A DNA stretch of 64,000 nt from Bacteroidales bacterium UBA2287 (GCA_002345675.1 DDWL01000066.1:163191-227190); one strand, 5' to 3'; shown: positions 1-9,286, counted from the stretch's first letter. Translations and numbers: made by a program. The notes: generated from the sequence alone by a model not told the origin.

Positions 1-1712
1 ATAATACTTCACTTGTAATTTTGAATTGTATACAGAATCCTTCTTTGAGTAGATTGAATGTGAAAAATGGGAATAATACAAATTTCGAATTGTTTTATGC
101 TTTTTTAAATCCTAATCTAACTTGTATTGAGGTTGACGATGCCGAGTGGTCAACAATTAATTGGCTTTATATTGATGAAATAGCATTTTTTAGTGAAGAA
201 TGTATTTTGCCTCCCGTAGTAAGCATTCCCGATGCTAACTTTAAAGCCGCCCTTGTAAATGATTTGTCAATTAACACCAATGGGGATAACGATATTCAGG
301 TTTCAGAAGCCGAAGCATATACTGGGGGGCTTGAAATAAATAATCTTAATATATCTAATTTAACAGGGATAGAGGCATTTACTAACCTCCCAAGTCTTGT
401 TTGCAGTTATAATCAGTTAACAAACTTAGACGTTTCAGCAAATATGGCTCTTATTGAACTATACTGTGAAAACAATCAGCTAACCAGTTTAAATGTTCAA
501 AATGGAAATAATATCAATTTTACTAGTTTTAATGCATCCAACAACCCTGATCTTGCCTGTATACAAGTTGATAATGCGGCTTGGTCAATTACTAATTGGA
601 CAGATATTGACGAAGGCGCAAGTTTTAGCGAAGATTGTTCGTGTACTGTTAATATCCCCGATGCCATTTTCAAAAACTATTTATTAAACAATGAATCTAT
701 TAATTTAAATGGTGATGATTTAATACATTGCTACGAGGCCAAAGCGTTTACTGGTGAAATTAATCTTTTTAATTTAGCGGTTGCTGATTTGACTGGTCTT
801 GAGGTGTTTAAATCCATAACTTCTTTTGAGTGTGTTGGAGAATATCAATTAACCAGTTTAGATGTTTCAGCAAATAAAGCGCTTACTAATTTAGGTGCTC
901 ATTTTACTAATATATCAAGTTTGAATGTTTCAGAAAATACAGCCCTAACTAGTTTGACTTGTATTTGGAGTAATCTAACTAGTTTGGACGTTTCAAATAA
1001 TACTGCTCTCACTAATTTGCAATGCGGCTGGAATCATCTAACAGAATTAGACGTTTCTACAAACACTAACCTAAAGTATTTAATGTGTTCTGTCAATCCA
1101 TTAACCAGTTTAAATGTTTCTTCTAATACTGCCCTTGAATATTTACTTTGTATTGCTAATCAATTTAATAGTTTGGATGTTTCTGCTAATGCTGCTCTTA
1201 AAGAATTGGAGTGCGACTTAAATAAACTAACCTATTTAGATATTAGCCTTAATCCCAATCTTAAAAAACTGAAGTGTAACGATAATCTATTAATGAGTTT
1301 AAATGTTCAAAATGGAAATAATTCGAATTTTACAACATTTAGTGCTATAAATAACCCTAACTTAACTTGTATTCAAGTAGATGATGCTGATTGGTCAAAT
1401 ACAAACTGGACAAACATTGACCCTGTAGCAAGTTTTAGTGAAAACTGTGCTGTTGGAATTGATAACAACTTAATAACTGCTGAGGTTGCAATTTACCCTA
1501 ACCCCAATAGTGGAACCTTTACCGTTTTTTCGAGTGAAGCATTAAATGCTCAGCTAACTTGCACTAATGTGCTTGGCGAAATTGTTTACACATCGACAGT
1601 AACCAACGAAAAAACGAGCGTCGACATAAGCAACCAACCCAAAGGAATGTATTTTTATACCGTGCAAGCGGGCAAAAATGTTTTGGCAACAGGGAAAGTT
1701 ATAGTTGAGTAG
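1..1712 (+). CDS. LRR surface protein with T9SS sorting domain (5' truncated by window)
   Basis: The reading frame is open from base 3 and already encodes LRR-type sequence there, so the gene starts upstream; the first in-frame start-like codon (TTG at 21) is not a convincing start. The protein carries 21-residue leucine-rich repeats of the type NQLTSLDVSxNTAL, grouped in modules. Two new modules begin with an IPDANFKAAL / IPDAIFKNYL segment followed by a 12-residue EF-hand-like loop (NTNGDNDIQVSE, NLNGDDLIHCYE). Modules end in NGNN...NPxLxCIQVD. The last ~75 residues (YPNPNSGTF ... PKGMYFY ... GKVIVE) form a T9SS type A sorting domain, so the product should be exported across the outer membrane and anchored or released at the surface. 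LRRs suggest protein or glycan binding; the ligand is unknown. Close paralogue of the next gene. Confidence 0.88.
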   Translation, partial: NTSLVILNCIQNPSLSRLNVKNGNNTNFELFYAFLNPNLTCIEVDDAEWSTINWLYIDEIAFFSEECILPPVVSIPDANFKAALVNDLSINTNGDNDIQVSEAEAYTGGLEINNLNISNLTGIEAFTNLPSLVCSYNQLTNLDVSANMALIELYCENNQLTSLNVQNGNNINFTSFNASNNPDLACIQVDNAAWSITNWTDIDEGASFSEDCSCTVNIPDAIFKNYLLNNESINLNGDDLIHCYEAKAFTGEINLFNLAVADLTGLEVFKSITSFECVGEYQLTSLDVSANKALTNLGAHFTNISSLNVSENTALTSLTCIWSNLTSLDVSNNTALTNLQCGWNHLTELDVSTNTNLKYLMCSVNPLTSLNVSSNTALEYLLCIANQFNSLDVSANAALKELECDLNKLTYLDISLNPNLKKLKCNDNLLMSLNVQNGNNSNFTTFSAINNPNLTCIQVDDADWSNTNWTNIDPVASFSENCAVGIDNNLITAEVAIYPNPNSGTFTVFSSEALNAQLTCTNVLGEIVYTSTVTNEKTSVDISNQPKGMYFYTVQAGKNVLATGKVIVE

Positions 1713-1728
1713 CAAGCCGATTTACTTA

Positions 1729-1954
1729 TAGTCACGGGGTGACTCAAAGTCACCCCGTGACTATTTTGACTAATGCATGATGCCAGCGGCATCAAATGTT
1801 TATAGAAATAATTCTCTTAAATAAATTGTCCGACCCCAGCTGGGGTCGGATATCTTAACCAAATAAGTTTTATAAACATTCAAACCCTCTGGGTTTGGTG
1901 AATTTTCAATATTCATTTACAGTCACGGGGTGACTTTGAGTCACCCCGTGACTA
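1729..1954. repeat. Palindrome-rich intergenic block, copy 1
   Basis: Non-coding block after the first LRR gene, in order: hairpin of TAGTCACGGGGTGACT (1729-1744) and its complement (1748-1763); GATGCC-type palindrome (1778-1794); TGTTTATA motif (1798-1805); a perfect 22-bp palindrome centred on CCCCAGCTGGGG (1829-1850); TATAAACA (1871-1878); CAAACCC-TCT-GGGTTTG (1881-1897); and a second copy of the first hairpin (1921-1953). The same order recurs at 3781-4008. The hairpins could end transcription or stabilise 3' ends, but no long T-tract follows. Apart from the -7 box at 1967 this accounts for the whole gap between the two LRR genes. Confidence 0.85.
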
Positions 1955-1966
1955 TTTTATAAGTTT

Positions 1967-1974
1967 TATATTTG
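1967..1974 (+). promoter_or_regulatory. Probable -7 box of LRR gene
   Basis: TATATTTG matches the Bacteroidota -7 consensus TAnnTTTG and lies 83 bp before the start codon of the LRR gene at 2058. No clear TTG -33 element is present at the usual distance, because that position falls inside the preceding hairpin. Confidence 0.4.
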
Positions 1975-2057
1975 CAGTTACTTTACTAATTAACAGTTTT
2001 TAAAAACGAAAAACTTAAACCATTCATTAAGAATACAAACACTTATAAATTGAAAAC

Positions 2058-3770
2058 ATGAAAAAAGAGTTACTAAAAAAGTCGATTCTTATAGCTGCGA
2101 TCGCCCTTTTTGGCTTTAGCAATATGGCAAATGCACAAAATGTGAACATTCCCGATGCTAACTTTAAGGCTGCACTAGTTGGCAACTCGGCAATAAACAC
2201 CAATGGCGATGGCGAAATACAGGTTTCAGAAGCTGAAGCATATACCGGTGGAATTAATGTTGGTAGTAAAGGGATTGCTGACCTAACAGGAGTTGAGGCA
2301 TTTACAGCTCTTACTAATTTATACTGTTACTCAAATCTGCTAACCAGTTTGGATGTATCATCTAATACTTATCTTACTACTTTACGGTGTGACAACAATC
2401 AGTTAACCAGTTTGGATGTTTTATCAAATACTTATTTAATTTACTTGATTTGCGATCTAAATCAAATAACTAGTTTGGATGTTTCAGCTAATATTTTTCT
2501 CACCAATTTGAGCTGTTTATCTAATCAACTTAGCAGTTTAGATGTTTTGACAAATACTGCACTAATTTCTTTAACCTGTGATTTCAATCAACTAACTAGT
2601 TTAGATGTTTCCGCTAATACTGCACTTACTTCTTTGTACTGTCACTCAAATCAGTTAACAAGTTTGGATGTATCAAAAAATACAGCACTAAACGAGTTAT
2701 CCTGTGGCTACAATCAGTTAACAAGTTTGGATGTATCAAAAAATACTGTTCTAACTTCTTTGCGGTGTTCTGACAATCAACTATCCAGTTTTGATGTTTC
2801 AGCGAATACTGCACTTATTAGTTTGTTGTGTGACAATAATCAATTAACCAGTTTGGATGTTTCATCAAATACTGATCTTATTTATTTGTGGTGTTCCACA
2901 TGTCAACTTACAAGTTTGGATGTTTCTGCCAATTCGAATCTTACTGAACTTCTATGTTCTGACAATCAATTTACCAGTTTGGATGTTTCTGATAATATAG
3001 CTCTTACTTCATTATCTTGTAGAAACAATCAACTAACTAGTTTAAACGTTTCCGCTAATACTGCTCTTAAATATTTATACTGTGGAAACAATCAACTAAA
3101 CAGTTTGGATATTTTGGCTAATGTTTCACTTATTAGGTTGTATTGTTATAACAATCAATTAACCAGTTTGGATGTTTCGACTTGCACTGCTCTTTCAATA
3201 TTGAGGTGTTACAGCAATCAACTAACCAGTTTGGATATTTCGGTTAATGCGGCTCTTAAATCTTTATATTGTTACGAAAATCAAATAACCAGTTTGGATG
3301 TTTCGGCTAATACCGCACTTACTGAATTATACTGTTATAGTAATCAGTTAACCAGTCTAGATGTGCAAAATGGAAATAATAATATTTTTACAGCTTTTGA
3401 GGCTTACAACAACCCAAACCTTACCTGTATACAAGTAGATGATGCTGATTGGTCAAATACAAACTGGTCAAACATTGACCCTGTAGCAAGTTTTAGCGAA
3501 AACTGTTCTGTTGGAATAAATAGCAACCTATTGACTGCTGAGGTTGCAATTTACCCTAACCCAAACAATGGAGCCTTTACCGTTTTTTCGAGTGAAGCAT
3601 TGAACGCTCAGTTAACTTGCTCTAATGTATTGGGCCAAATTGTTTACACATCGAAAATAACCAGCGAAAAAATGAGCGTCGATTTAAGCAACCAGCCCAA
3701 AGGAATATATTTTTATACCGTGAAGTCGGGTAAAAACGCTTTGGCAACAGGGAAAGTTGTAGTTGAGTAA
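2058..3770 (+). CDS. LRR surface protein with signal peptide and T9SS sorting domain
   Basis: Complete 570-aa paralogue of the upstream gene. Residues 1-26 are a Sec signal peptide (MKKELLKKS, hydrophobic core, cleavage near NANA-QN). Residues ~29-65 hold an IPDANFKAALV segment and an EF-hand-like loop NTNGDGEIQVSE (ligand positions N1, N3, D5, I8, E12). About eighteen 21-residue LRRs of the form SLDVSxNTALTSLxCxxNQLT follow (~75-460), then NGNN...CIQVDDADW and a C-terminal T9SS type A sorting domain (~495-570: YPNPNNGAF ... PKGIYFY ... GKVVVE). The product is likely a T9SS-exported, cell-surface or released binding protein; the ligand is unknown. The near-identical C-terminal 120 residues of the two neighbours indicate tandem duplication. 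The start is supported by the signal peptide. Confidence 0.92.
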   Translation: MKKELLKKSILIAAIALFGFSNMANAQNVNIPDANFKAALVGNSAINTNGDGEIQVSEAEAYTGGINVGSKGIADLTGVEAFTALTNLYCYSNLLTSLDVSSNTYLTTLRCDNNQLTSLDVLSNTYLIYLICDLNQITSLDVSANIFLTNLSCLSNQLSSLDVLTNTALISLTCDFNQLTSLDVSANTALTSLYCHSNQLTSLDVSKNTALNELSCGYNQLTSLDVSKNTVLTSLRCSDNQLSSFDVSANTALISLLCDNNQLTSLDVSSNTDLIYLWCSTCQLTSLDVSANSNLTELLCSDNQFTSLDVSDNIALTSLSCRNNQLTSLNVSANTALKYLYCGNNQLNSLDILANVSLIRLYCYNNQLTSLDVSTCTALSILRCYSNQLTSLDISVNAALKSLYCYENQITSLDVSANTALTELYCYSNQLTSLDVQNGNNNIFTAFEAYNNPNLTCIQVDDADWSNTNWSNIDPVASFSENCSVGINSNLLTAEVAIYPNPNNGAFTVFSSEALNAQLTCSNVLGQIVYTSKITSEKMSVDLSNQPKGIYFYTVKSGKNALATGKVVVE

Positions 3771-3780
3771 AAGTATTTTA

Positions 3781-4008
3781 TAGTCACGGGGTGACTCAAA
3801 GTCACCCCGTGACTATTTAAAAAAAAAGATAGATGCCAGCGGCATCAACTGTTTATAGAAATTAATTGCCATTAGAAATTGTACGACCCCAGCTGGGGTC
3901 GAATACCTTAACCAATCAAATTTCTATAAACATTCAAACCCTCTGGGTTTGGTGAATTTTTGGTATAAATTTATAGTCACGGGGTGACTCAAAGTCACCC
4001 CGTGACTA
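3781..4008. repeat. Palindrome-rich intergenic block, copy 2
   Basis: Same order of elements as 1729-1954: TAGTCACGGGGTGACT hairpin (3781-3815), GATGCC palindrome (~3832-3846), TGTTTATAGAAAT (3850-3862), CGACCCC-AG-CTGGGGTCG palindrome (3884-3901), ATTTCTATAAACA (3920-3932, a perfect 13-bp inverted partner of 3850-3862), CAAACCC-TCT-GGGTTTG (3935-3951) and a second TAGTCACGGGGTGACT hairpin (3974-4008). It begins 10 bp after the stop codon of the LRR gene. Confidence 0.85.
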
Positions 4009-4043
4009 TGCATAACGTATTAGATTTTTTTTGTTTGGTACTT

Positions 4044-4188
4044 TGTCCCGATAGGGACACAATATCGGTAGAACTAAAATAAAGAATAAGAATACCGTGC
4101 CGTTAGGTACGGTATGTTCTGTACCTAACGGCACAGCAAATTTGGTTTACCTAGCATCCCTACCCATATTTTGTCCCTAACGGGACAA
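4044..4188. repeat. Further palindromes before the receiver/ATP-grasp gene
   Basis: Three more hairpins fill the rest of the 3771-4292 gap: TGTCCC-GATA-GGGACA (4044-4059), a 14-bp stem GTGCCGTTAGGTAC (4097-4110) pairing with 4121-4134, and TTGTCCC-TAAC-GGGACAA (4171-4188). The first and third share the GTCCC core and flank the second. No small gene is visible in the gap. Confidence 0.75.
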
Positions 4189-4292
4189 CGGTTTTTTAAA
4201 TGCCTTTTCAGCAAAAATCACCCTTTCGCTGTTCTTAGGAATTCATTATATTTATAGCATTGTTTATTACTCAACTTTTTCAACGTAATATA

Positions 4293-7200
4293 ATGCAAAG
4301 CGACTCGGAATACAGCAGGGCAATTAGCCTCGATTTTAGCGATACCGCCTTCGAAAGCCTTATGCAAAAGCGAATATACAGGGTGTTACTGGTTTGTAGC
4401 CACTACGACGCCTTTATGCTTGAGGAGGATGGGCGAATTGACGAGCAAATTTTTAACGAGTACGTTTCGCTTAGCTTGCGCTACCCGCCATCGTTTATAC
4501 AGGTACATTCGGCTCGCGAGGCGCTTGAGGCAATTCAGAGCGGCGAAAAAATCGACCTAATAATTTCAATGCTTAATGTTGGCGATATCGACACATTCGA
4601 CCTTGCTAAACAGCTTAAAAAACGCCTTCCCAATGTGCCGCTTGTTGTGCTAACGCACTTTTCGCGCGAGGTTTCAATTAGGTTGGAAAAAGAGGACCTT
4701 TCGGCAATCGACTATATTTTTAGCTGGATGGGTAATGCCGATTTGCTTTTGGCAATTATTAAGCTTATTGAGGATAAAATGAACGCCCCGCACGATATTT
4801 TGGATGTTGGGGTTCAGACCATTATTCTCGTTGAGGATTCGGTTAGGAATTACTCAACAGTTCTACCTGCACTATATAAAATAGTGGTACAGCAAGCGCG
4901 AAGCTTTATGCACGAAGCGCTTAACGAGCATAGGCGAGTAATGCGTATGCGAGGTCGCCCAAAAATTCTACTTGCCACCAACTACGATGAGGCATTAGCA
5001 CTTTACGAAAAGTACAAAAACAATGTTTTAGGCATTATTACCGACACAAGCTTTAAGCAGAACAATAAGCGCGACCACCAGCAACTCATGGGCGTAAAAC
5101 TTTGCGAAATGGTTCGTGCCGACGACTCAAATCTTCCTGTAATTCTTCAAAGCTCCGATTTAAGCAATAGTATACATGCCGAAAGGCTTGGCGTTGGTTT
5201 TATAAGCAAGTACTCGAAAACTTTTGCCATTGAGCTTCGCGAGTACGTTTCGAAAAACTTTGGCTTTGGCGACTTTGTATTCCTAAATCCCAAAACGGGA
5301 AAGGAAATTTCGCGTGCAGCCGATTTGTCGGAACTGCAGCTTAGGTTACAGGAGGTTCCCGACGATTCGTTGGAGTACCACTCGCAGCGTAACCACATTT
5401 CGAAGTGGCTAAACGCCAGAGCGCTGTTTTCAATAGCGCAGCTATTTAAACCAATTTCGCTTCACGATTTCGAAAACCTTACCGAGGTTCGTAACTTCAT
5501 TGTAAATTCCATTGCATCGTACCGCGAAAGCAAAGGAAAGGGTATAATTGCACAGTTCGACAGGAGTAAGTTCGACGAGTACTCGTACTTTACCCGAATA
5601 GGCGAGGGGTCCATTGGTGGAAAAGCTCGTGGCTTGGCATTTATAAATACCATAATTAAGCGAACTCAGTTTCTACTTAAATACCCAAGCGTAAATATTG
5701 TCATACCAAGAACGGTAGTAATAAGTACCGAGTTTTTCGATGAGTTTATGGAAACCAATAAACTCTACAAAATTGGCACATCCGATAGTTCCGATAATGA
5801 AATTCTCGACCGATTTGTGCTGGCTAAACTACCCGAACAACTTACGGAAAGTCTGTGGACCGTAATTTCAGTAATGAAATCGCCCATTGCCGTTCGCTCG
5901 TCGAGTAAGCTTGAGGATTCCCACTACCAGCCATTTGCAGGCATTTATTCAACCTATATGGTGCCTAATGTTGACGATAAAGAAACCATGCACCGCATGC
6001 TTTGCCTAGCAATTAAGAGCGTATATGCATCGGTTTTTTATCGTGCAAGCAAAGCGTATATGGCTGCTACAAGCAATGTTATTGACGAGGAAAAGATGGG
6101 CATTTTGCTGCAAGAAGTATGCGGAACTCAGCATGGGAATTACTTTAATCCAACCCTTTCGGGCGTAGCCCGCTCAATAAACTTTTACCCAATTGGCTCC
6201 GAAAAGCCCGAGGATGGTATTGCCACCATTGGCTATGGATTAGGTAAACTGATTGTCGATGGCGGAGTATCGCTTAGGTTTTCGCCAAAGTACCCAAAGA
6301 AAGTGCTACAACTTTCGCAACCCGATTTGGCGCTTAAGCAATCGCAAAAGTCGTTTTATGCTCTCGATATGAACCCCGAGCGCTTTACACCTTCAACCGA
6401 CGATGGCGTAAACATTGTGAAATTAGAAATGAATGTGGCCGAGGGGAACTCTGATTTTCACTTCGTAGCATCAACATTCGATTACCACTCGCATGCACTT
6501 CTCGATGGGTATCACGAGGGCGGGAAAAAACTGGTTACTTTTTCAAGTATACTTCGGCATAACCAGTTTCCATTGGCCGATATTATTCGCGATTTACTCG
6601 AGCTTGGCCAAAAAGAGATGAATACTCCCGTTGAAATTGAGTTTGCTGTAAATTTAAATGGAGATAAGAATTCACCTAAAATTTTCAACTTCTTGCAAAT
6701 TCGCCCCATTGTTGAGGCAGAGAAGTTTGATGATATTCCTTGGGAGAAAGTTGACGAAAAGGACACGCTAATATTCTCAAACTCGGCACTCGGACAGGGT
6801 TGTATTGAGGGAATTAAGGATGTTGTTTACGTTTTACCCAGCAAGTTTAATTCGGCAAATACACAGCAAATTGCTTTAGAGGTTGAAGACATTAACACCC
6901 GTTTTCTTTGCGCTAAGCGCAACTATGTTTTAGTTGGGCCAGGCCGTTGGGGAAGCAGCGATCCGTGGTTAGGTATTCCCATTAAATGGTCGCAAATATC
7001 CGAGGCAAGAGTTATTGTGGAATCAGGGCTCGACGACTTTAAGGTAGATCCCAGTCAGGGAACCCATTTCTTTCAGAATTTAACAGCGTTTAGGGTTGGG
7101 TACTTTACAGTAAATCCTTACATGGGCGATGGCGTTTTCGATGTGGAATTTTTAAACTCACTGCCAGCACTTTTCGAAACCAACCACATTCGATGCGTTA

Positions 7201-7316
7201 GTTTTAGCGAACCCTTAACCATTCAAATTGATGGAAAGAACAGCAAAGGAGCCGTGTTTAAACCAGGTGCTAGCATACAGTATAGGAATTCGCTCGAAGT
7301 CGATTGTTTTGATTAG
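4293..7316 (+). CDS. Tandem receiver / PEP-pyruvate-binding (PPDK-type ATP-grasp) fusion protein
   Basis: A 1007-aa cytoplasmic protein. ATG at 4293 is preferred over an upstream TTG at 4260. Residues ~25-165 form a degenerate receiver domain (LLVCSHYD; the phospho-acceptor stretch reads IISMLNVGD without Asp, and the usual Lys is lost). Residues ~175-325 form a second receiver that keeps the acidic pair (ILVEDS), Asp251 (GIITDTSF) and Lys306 (FISKYS). From ~430 to ~810 follows the PEP/pyruvate-binding ATP-grasp domain of pyruvate phosphate dikinase (GSIGGKARGLAF, IAVRSSSKLEDS, LQIRPIVE). The phosphohistidine swivelling domain and PEP-binding barrel of true PEP synthase are absent; a ~200-residue unknown tail (VLVGPGRWGSSDPW) takes their place. 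It is therefore probably a phosphorylation-controlled phosphotransferase of unknown substrate, not PpsA. The families are clear; the function is inferred. Confidence 0.8.
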   Translation: MQSDSEYSRAISLDFSDTAFESLMQKRIYRVLLVCSHYDAFMLEEDGRIDEQIFNEYVSLSLRYPPSFIQVHSAREALEAIQSGEKIDLIISMLNVGDIDTFDLAKQLKKRLPNVPLVVLTHFSREVSIRLEKEDLSAIDYIFSWMGNADLLLAIIKLIEDKMNAPHDILDVGVQTIILVEDSVRNYSTVLPALYKIVVQQARSFMHEALNEHRRVMRMRGRPKILLATNYDEALALYEKYKNNVLGIITDTSFKQNNKRDHQQLMGVKLCEMVRADDSNLPVILQSSDLSNSIHAERLGVGFISKYSKTFAIELREYVSKNFGFGDFVFLNPKTGKEISRAADLSELQLRLQEVPDDSLEYHSQRNHISKWLNARALFSIAQLFKPISLHDFENLTEVRNFIVNSIASYRESKGKGIIAQFDRSKFDEYSYFTRIGEGSIGGKARGLAFINTIIKRTQFLLKYPSVNIVIPRTVVISTEFFDEFMETNKLYKIGTSDSSDNEILDRFVLAKLPEQLTESLWTVISVMKSPIAVRSSSKLEDSHYQPFAGIYSTYMVPNVDDKETMHRMLCLAIKSVYASVFYRASKAYMAATSNVIDEEKMGILLQEVCGTQHGNYFNPTLSGVARSINFYPIGSEKPEDGIATIGYGLGKLIVDGGVSLRFSPKYPKKVLQLSQPDLALKQSQKSFYALDMNPERFTPSTDDGVNIVKLEMNVAEGNSDFHFVASTFDYHSHALLDGYHEGGKKLVTFSSILRHNQFPLADIIRDLLELGQKEMNTPVEIEFAVNLNGDKNSPKIFNFLQIRPIVEAEKFDDIPWEKVDEKDTLIFSNSALGQGCIEGIKDVVYVLPSKFNSANTQQIALEVEDINTRFLCAKRNYVLVGPGRWGSSDPWLGIPIKWSQISEARVIVESGLDDFKVDPSQGTHFFQNLTAFRVGYFTVNPYMGDGVFDVEFLNSLPALFETNHIRCVSFSEPLTIQIDGKNSKGAVFKPGASIQYRNSLEVDCFD

Positions 7317-7560
7317 AAATCTTTTTAATTAAGCGGCATATATGTATGTGTCATGTAATCAGTAGTATGCACTTAATTTATTTTTTTTAGAATTAAATTT
7401 AAGGGCATTAAACCTGTTTAAAATCATATTTAATCAAAGCTTATTTCCTTTGTAAATTCAATTTTTAAGTAGAAATTTACACACAAATTCAAAGGGAGTT
7501 TTTCCCTTTACTAATTCAATTTTCCAGATAGTTACAAACACTTAAAAACTAGTACCGATC

Positions 7561-8898
7561 ATGGATGTAAAAAAATTAATGGCTGAACTCGACAAAAAGC
7601 ACCCAGGTGAAAAAGAGTACCTACAGGCAGTGCACGAAGTTCTTGAGTCGATTGAAGAGATTTACAACAAGAATCCCCAGTTCGAATCAGCAGGTATTGT
7701 TGAGCGCATTGTTGAGCCCGACAGAATTTTAACTTTTAAAGTGCCTTGGGTTGACGATGAAGGTAAAGTTCATGTAAACCTTGGTTACCGCGTTCAGTAC
7801 AACAACGCAATTGGCCCATACAAAGGTGGTCTTCGTTTCCACCCAAGCGTAAACCTTTCGATTCTTAAATTCTTAGGTTTCGAGCAAATTTTCAAAAACA
7901 GCCTTACCACACTACCTATGGGTGGTGGAAAAGGAGGTTCCGATTTCAATCCTAAAGGCCGTAGCGATGCTGAAATTATGCGTTTCTGCCAAGCATTTAT
8001 GCTTGAATTGTGGAAGATTATTGGTCCAGAAACCGACGTGCCTGCTGGTGACATAGGTGTTGGTGGTCGCGAAATTGGTTTTATGTACGGTATGTACAAA
8101 AAACTTGCTAGCGAGCACACAGGAGTTCTTACAGGTAAAGGTCGTAACTGGGGTGGTTCGTTAATTCGTCCCGAGGCTACCGGTTTTGGTAACGTTTACT
8201 TTGCACAAGAAATGCTTAGAACTAAAGGTACCGACTTTAAAGGTAAAGTTGTTACCATTTCGGGTTTTGGTAACGTTTCTTGGGGCGCTGCTCTAAAAGT
8301 TGTTGAACTTGGTGGTAAAGTAGTTACCCTTTCGGGTCCCGATGGTTATGTTCACGATCCTGCTGGCTTAAATGCTGAGAAGATTGCTTATATGCTCGAA
8401 CTTCGCGCTTCGAACAACGACGTAGTTGAGCCTTACGCTAAGAAATTTGCTGGTTCTACATTCCACGCTGGCAAACGTCCTTGGGAAGTTAAGTGCGATG
8501 TTGCTCTTCCTTGTGCAACTCAAAACGAACTCGATGGAACCGATGCTCAAAAACTAGTAAGCAACGGTTGTATTTGCGTTAGCGAAGGTGCTAATATGCC
8601 TTCAACTCCCGAAGCTATTGCTATTTTCCACAAGAACAAAGTTCTTTTTGCTCCAGGTAAAGCTTCGAACGCTGGTGGCGTAGCTACTTCGGGTCTCGAA
8701 ATGACTCAGAACAGCATGAAACTTAACTGGACTAGCGAAGAGGTTGATGCAAAACTTCACCAAATTATGGTTAGCATTCACAATGCTTGCGTTCAGTACG
8801 GTAAAGGTGCCGATGGTTATGTTGATTACGTAAAAGGTGCCAACATTGCTGGTTTTATGAAGGTTGCCAACGCTATGCTCGATCAAGGAATTCTTTAG
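7561..8898 (+). CDS. gdhA: NADP-type glutamate dehydrogenase
   Basis: 445 aa, the normal length for hexameric bacterial GDH. It interconverts 2-oxoglutarate plus ammonium and glutamate using NAD(P)H, in the cytoplasm. Recognisable motifs: substrate loop GPYKGGLRFHPSVN, catalytic lysine region LPMGGGKGGSDF, PAGDIGVGGREIG, Rossmann segment VTISGFGNVSWGA, and SEGANMPSTPEA near the C-terminus. N-terminal length and sequence match the small NADP-dependent GdhA group; cofactor preference is inferred from that similarity. The gene stands alone, with 244 bp before it and a strong intrinsic terminator directly after it. Codons are strongly biased (GGT, CGT, CTT), unlike its neighbours, which suggests high expression. 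Confidence 0.96.
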   Translation: MDVKKLMAELDKKHPGEKEYLQAVHEVLESIEEIYNKNPQFESAGIVERIVEPDRILTFKVPWVDDEGKVHVNLGYRVQYNNAIGPYKGGLRFHPSVNLSILKFLGFEQIFKNSLTTLPMGGGKGGSDFNPKGRSDAEIMRFCQAFMLELWKIIGPETDVPAGDIGVGGREIGFMYGMYKKLASEHTGVLTGKGRNWGGSLIRPEATGFGNVYFAQEMLRTKGTDFKGKVVTISGFGNVSWGAALKVVELGGKVVTLSGPDGYVHDPAGLNAEKIAYMLELRASNNDVVEPYAKKFAGSTFHAGKRPWEVKCDVALPCATQNELDGTDAQKLVSNGCICVSEGANMPSTPEAIAIFHKNKVLFAPGKASNAGGVATSGLEMTQNSMKLNWTSEEVDAKLHQIMVSIHNACVQYGKGADGYVDYVKGANIAGFMKVANAMLDQGIL

Positions 8899-8917
8899 TT
8901 TGGTAGTAATATATTTT

Positions 8918-8952
8918 AAGAAAGGAAGCTTTTGGGCTTCCTTTCTTTTTTT
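8918..8952 (+). terminator. Intrinsic terminator of gdhA
   Basis: A perfect 12-bp stem, AAGAAAGGAAGC (8918-8929) with GCTTCCTTTCTT (8936-8947), a 6-nt loop, and a run of seven T (8946-8952). It starts 20 bp after the gdhA stop codon. Confidence 0.9.
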
Positions 8953-9094
8953 GTTTAAATTAGTAGGCAAAAGTTGCATTAAATTAACGTGAGTTCGACA
9001 TAAGTTTAACACAGAGGTTTTGTGTTTTGCATTTTACAAAATGAATGTTTTAATACGATTCGAATTTACCAATATGATGTTAATTGATTTTGAG

Positions 9095-9167
9095 CCCCGA
9101 TAGTTATCGGGGGCACAGACCCCGATATCCCGATATCCCGATAGTTATCGGGAATCGGGAATCGGGG
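9095..9167. repeat. CCCCGATA...TATCGGGG palindrome cluster
   Basis: CCCCGATAGTTATCGGGG (9095-9112) is followed by a longer nested palindrome (9120-9167) built from repeated CCCGATAT / ATCGGGA units around the same CCCGATAGTTATCGGG core. The core recurs at about 38040, 42056, 53370, 53400, 53475, 58050, 59090 and 59790. It lies in the 388-bp gap between gdhA and the VF530-like gene; no ORF is present. Confidence 0.8.
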
Positions 9168-9286
9168 CACAGAGGGTTACTGATTTTGCATTAATGCAAA
9201 ATCAGCAAAAACGAAATGAATTTCAGTGTCTCTACTCAATATTCTTCTTTAAATCGAACTGAGGTTAAATTAATAGTAAACCAAAT

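Noticed and set aside
2320..3370. Strong 63-bp periodic DNA repeat, at first sight a tandem repeat or CRISPR-like array
   Set aside because: The period equals 21 codons and encodes the leucine-rich repeats; there are no constant repeats separated by unique spacers.
4293..7316. Assignment of the gene as PEP synthase (ppsA)
   Set aside because: The phosphohistidine and PEP-binding domains are absent; only the ATP-grasp part is shared.
7794..9012. Several long antisense reading frames across gdhA (108, 68, 60 and 136 aa)
   Set aside because: They mirror the biased codon use of gdhA; no family sequence, no start context, and gdhA is certain.
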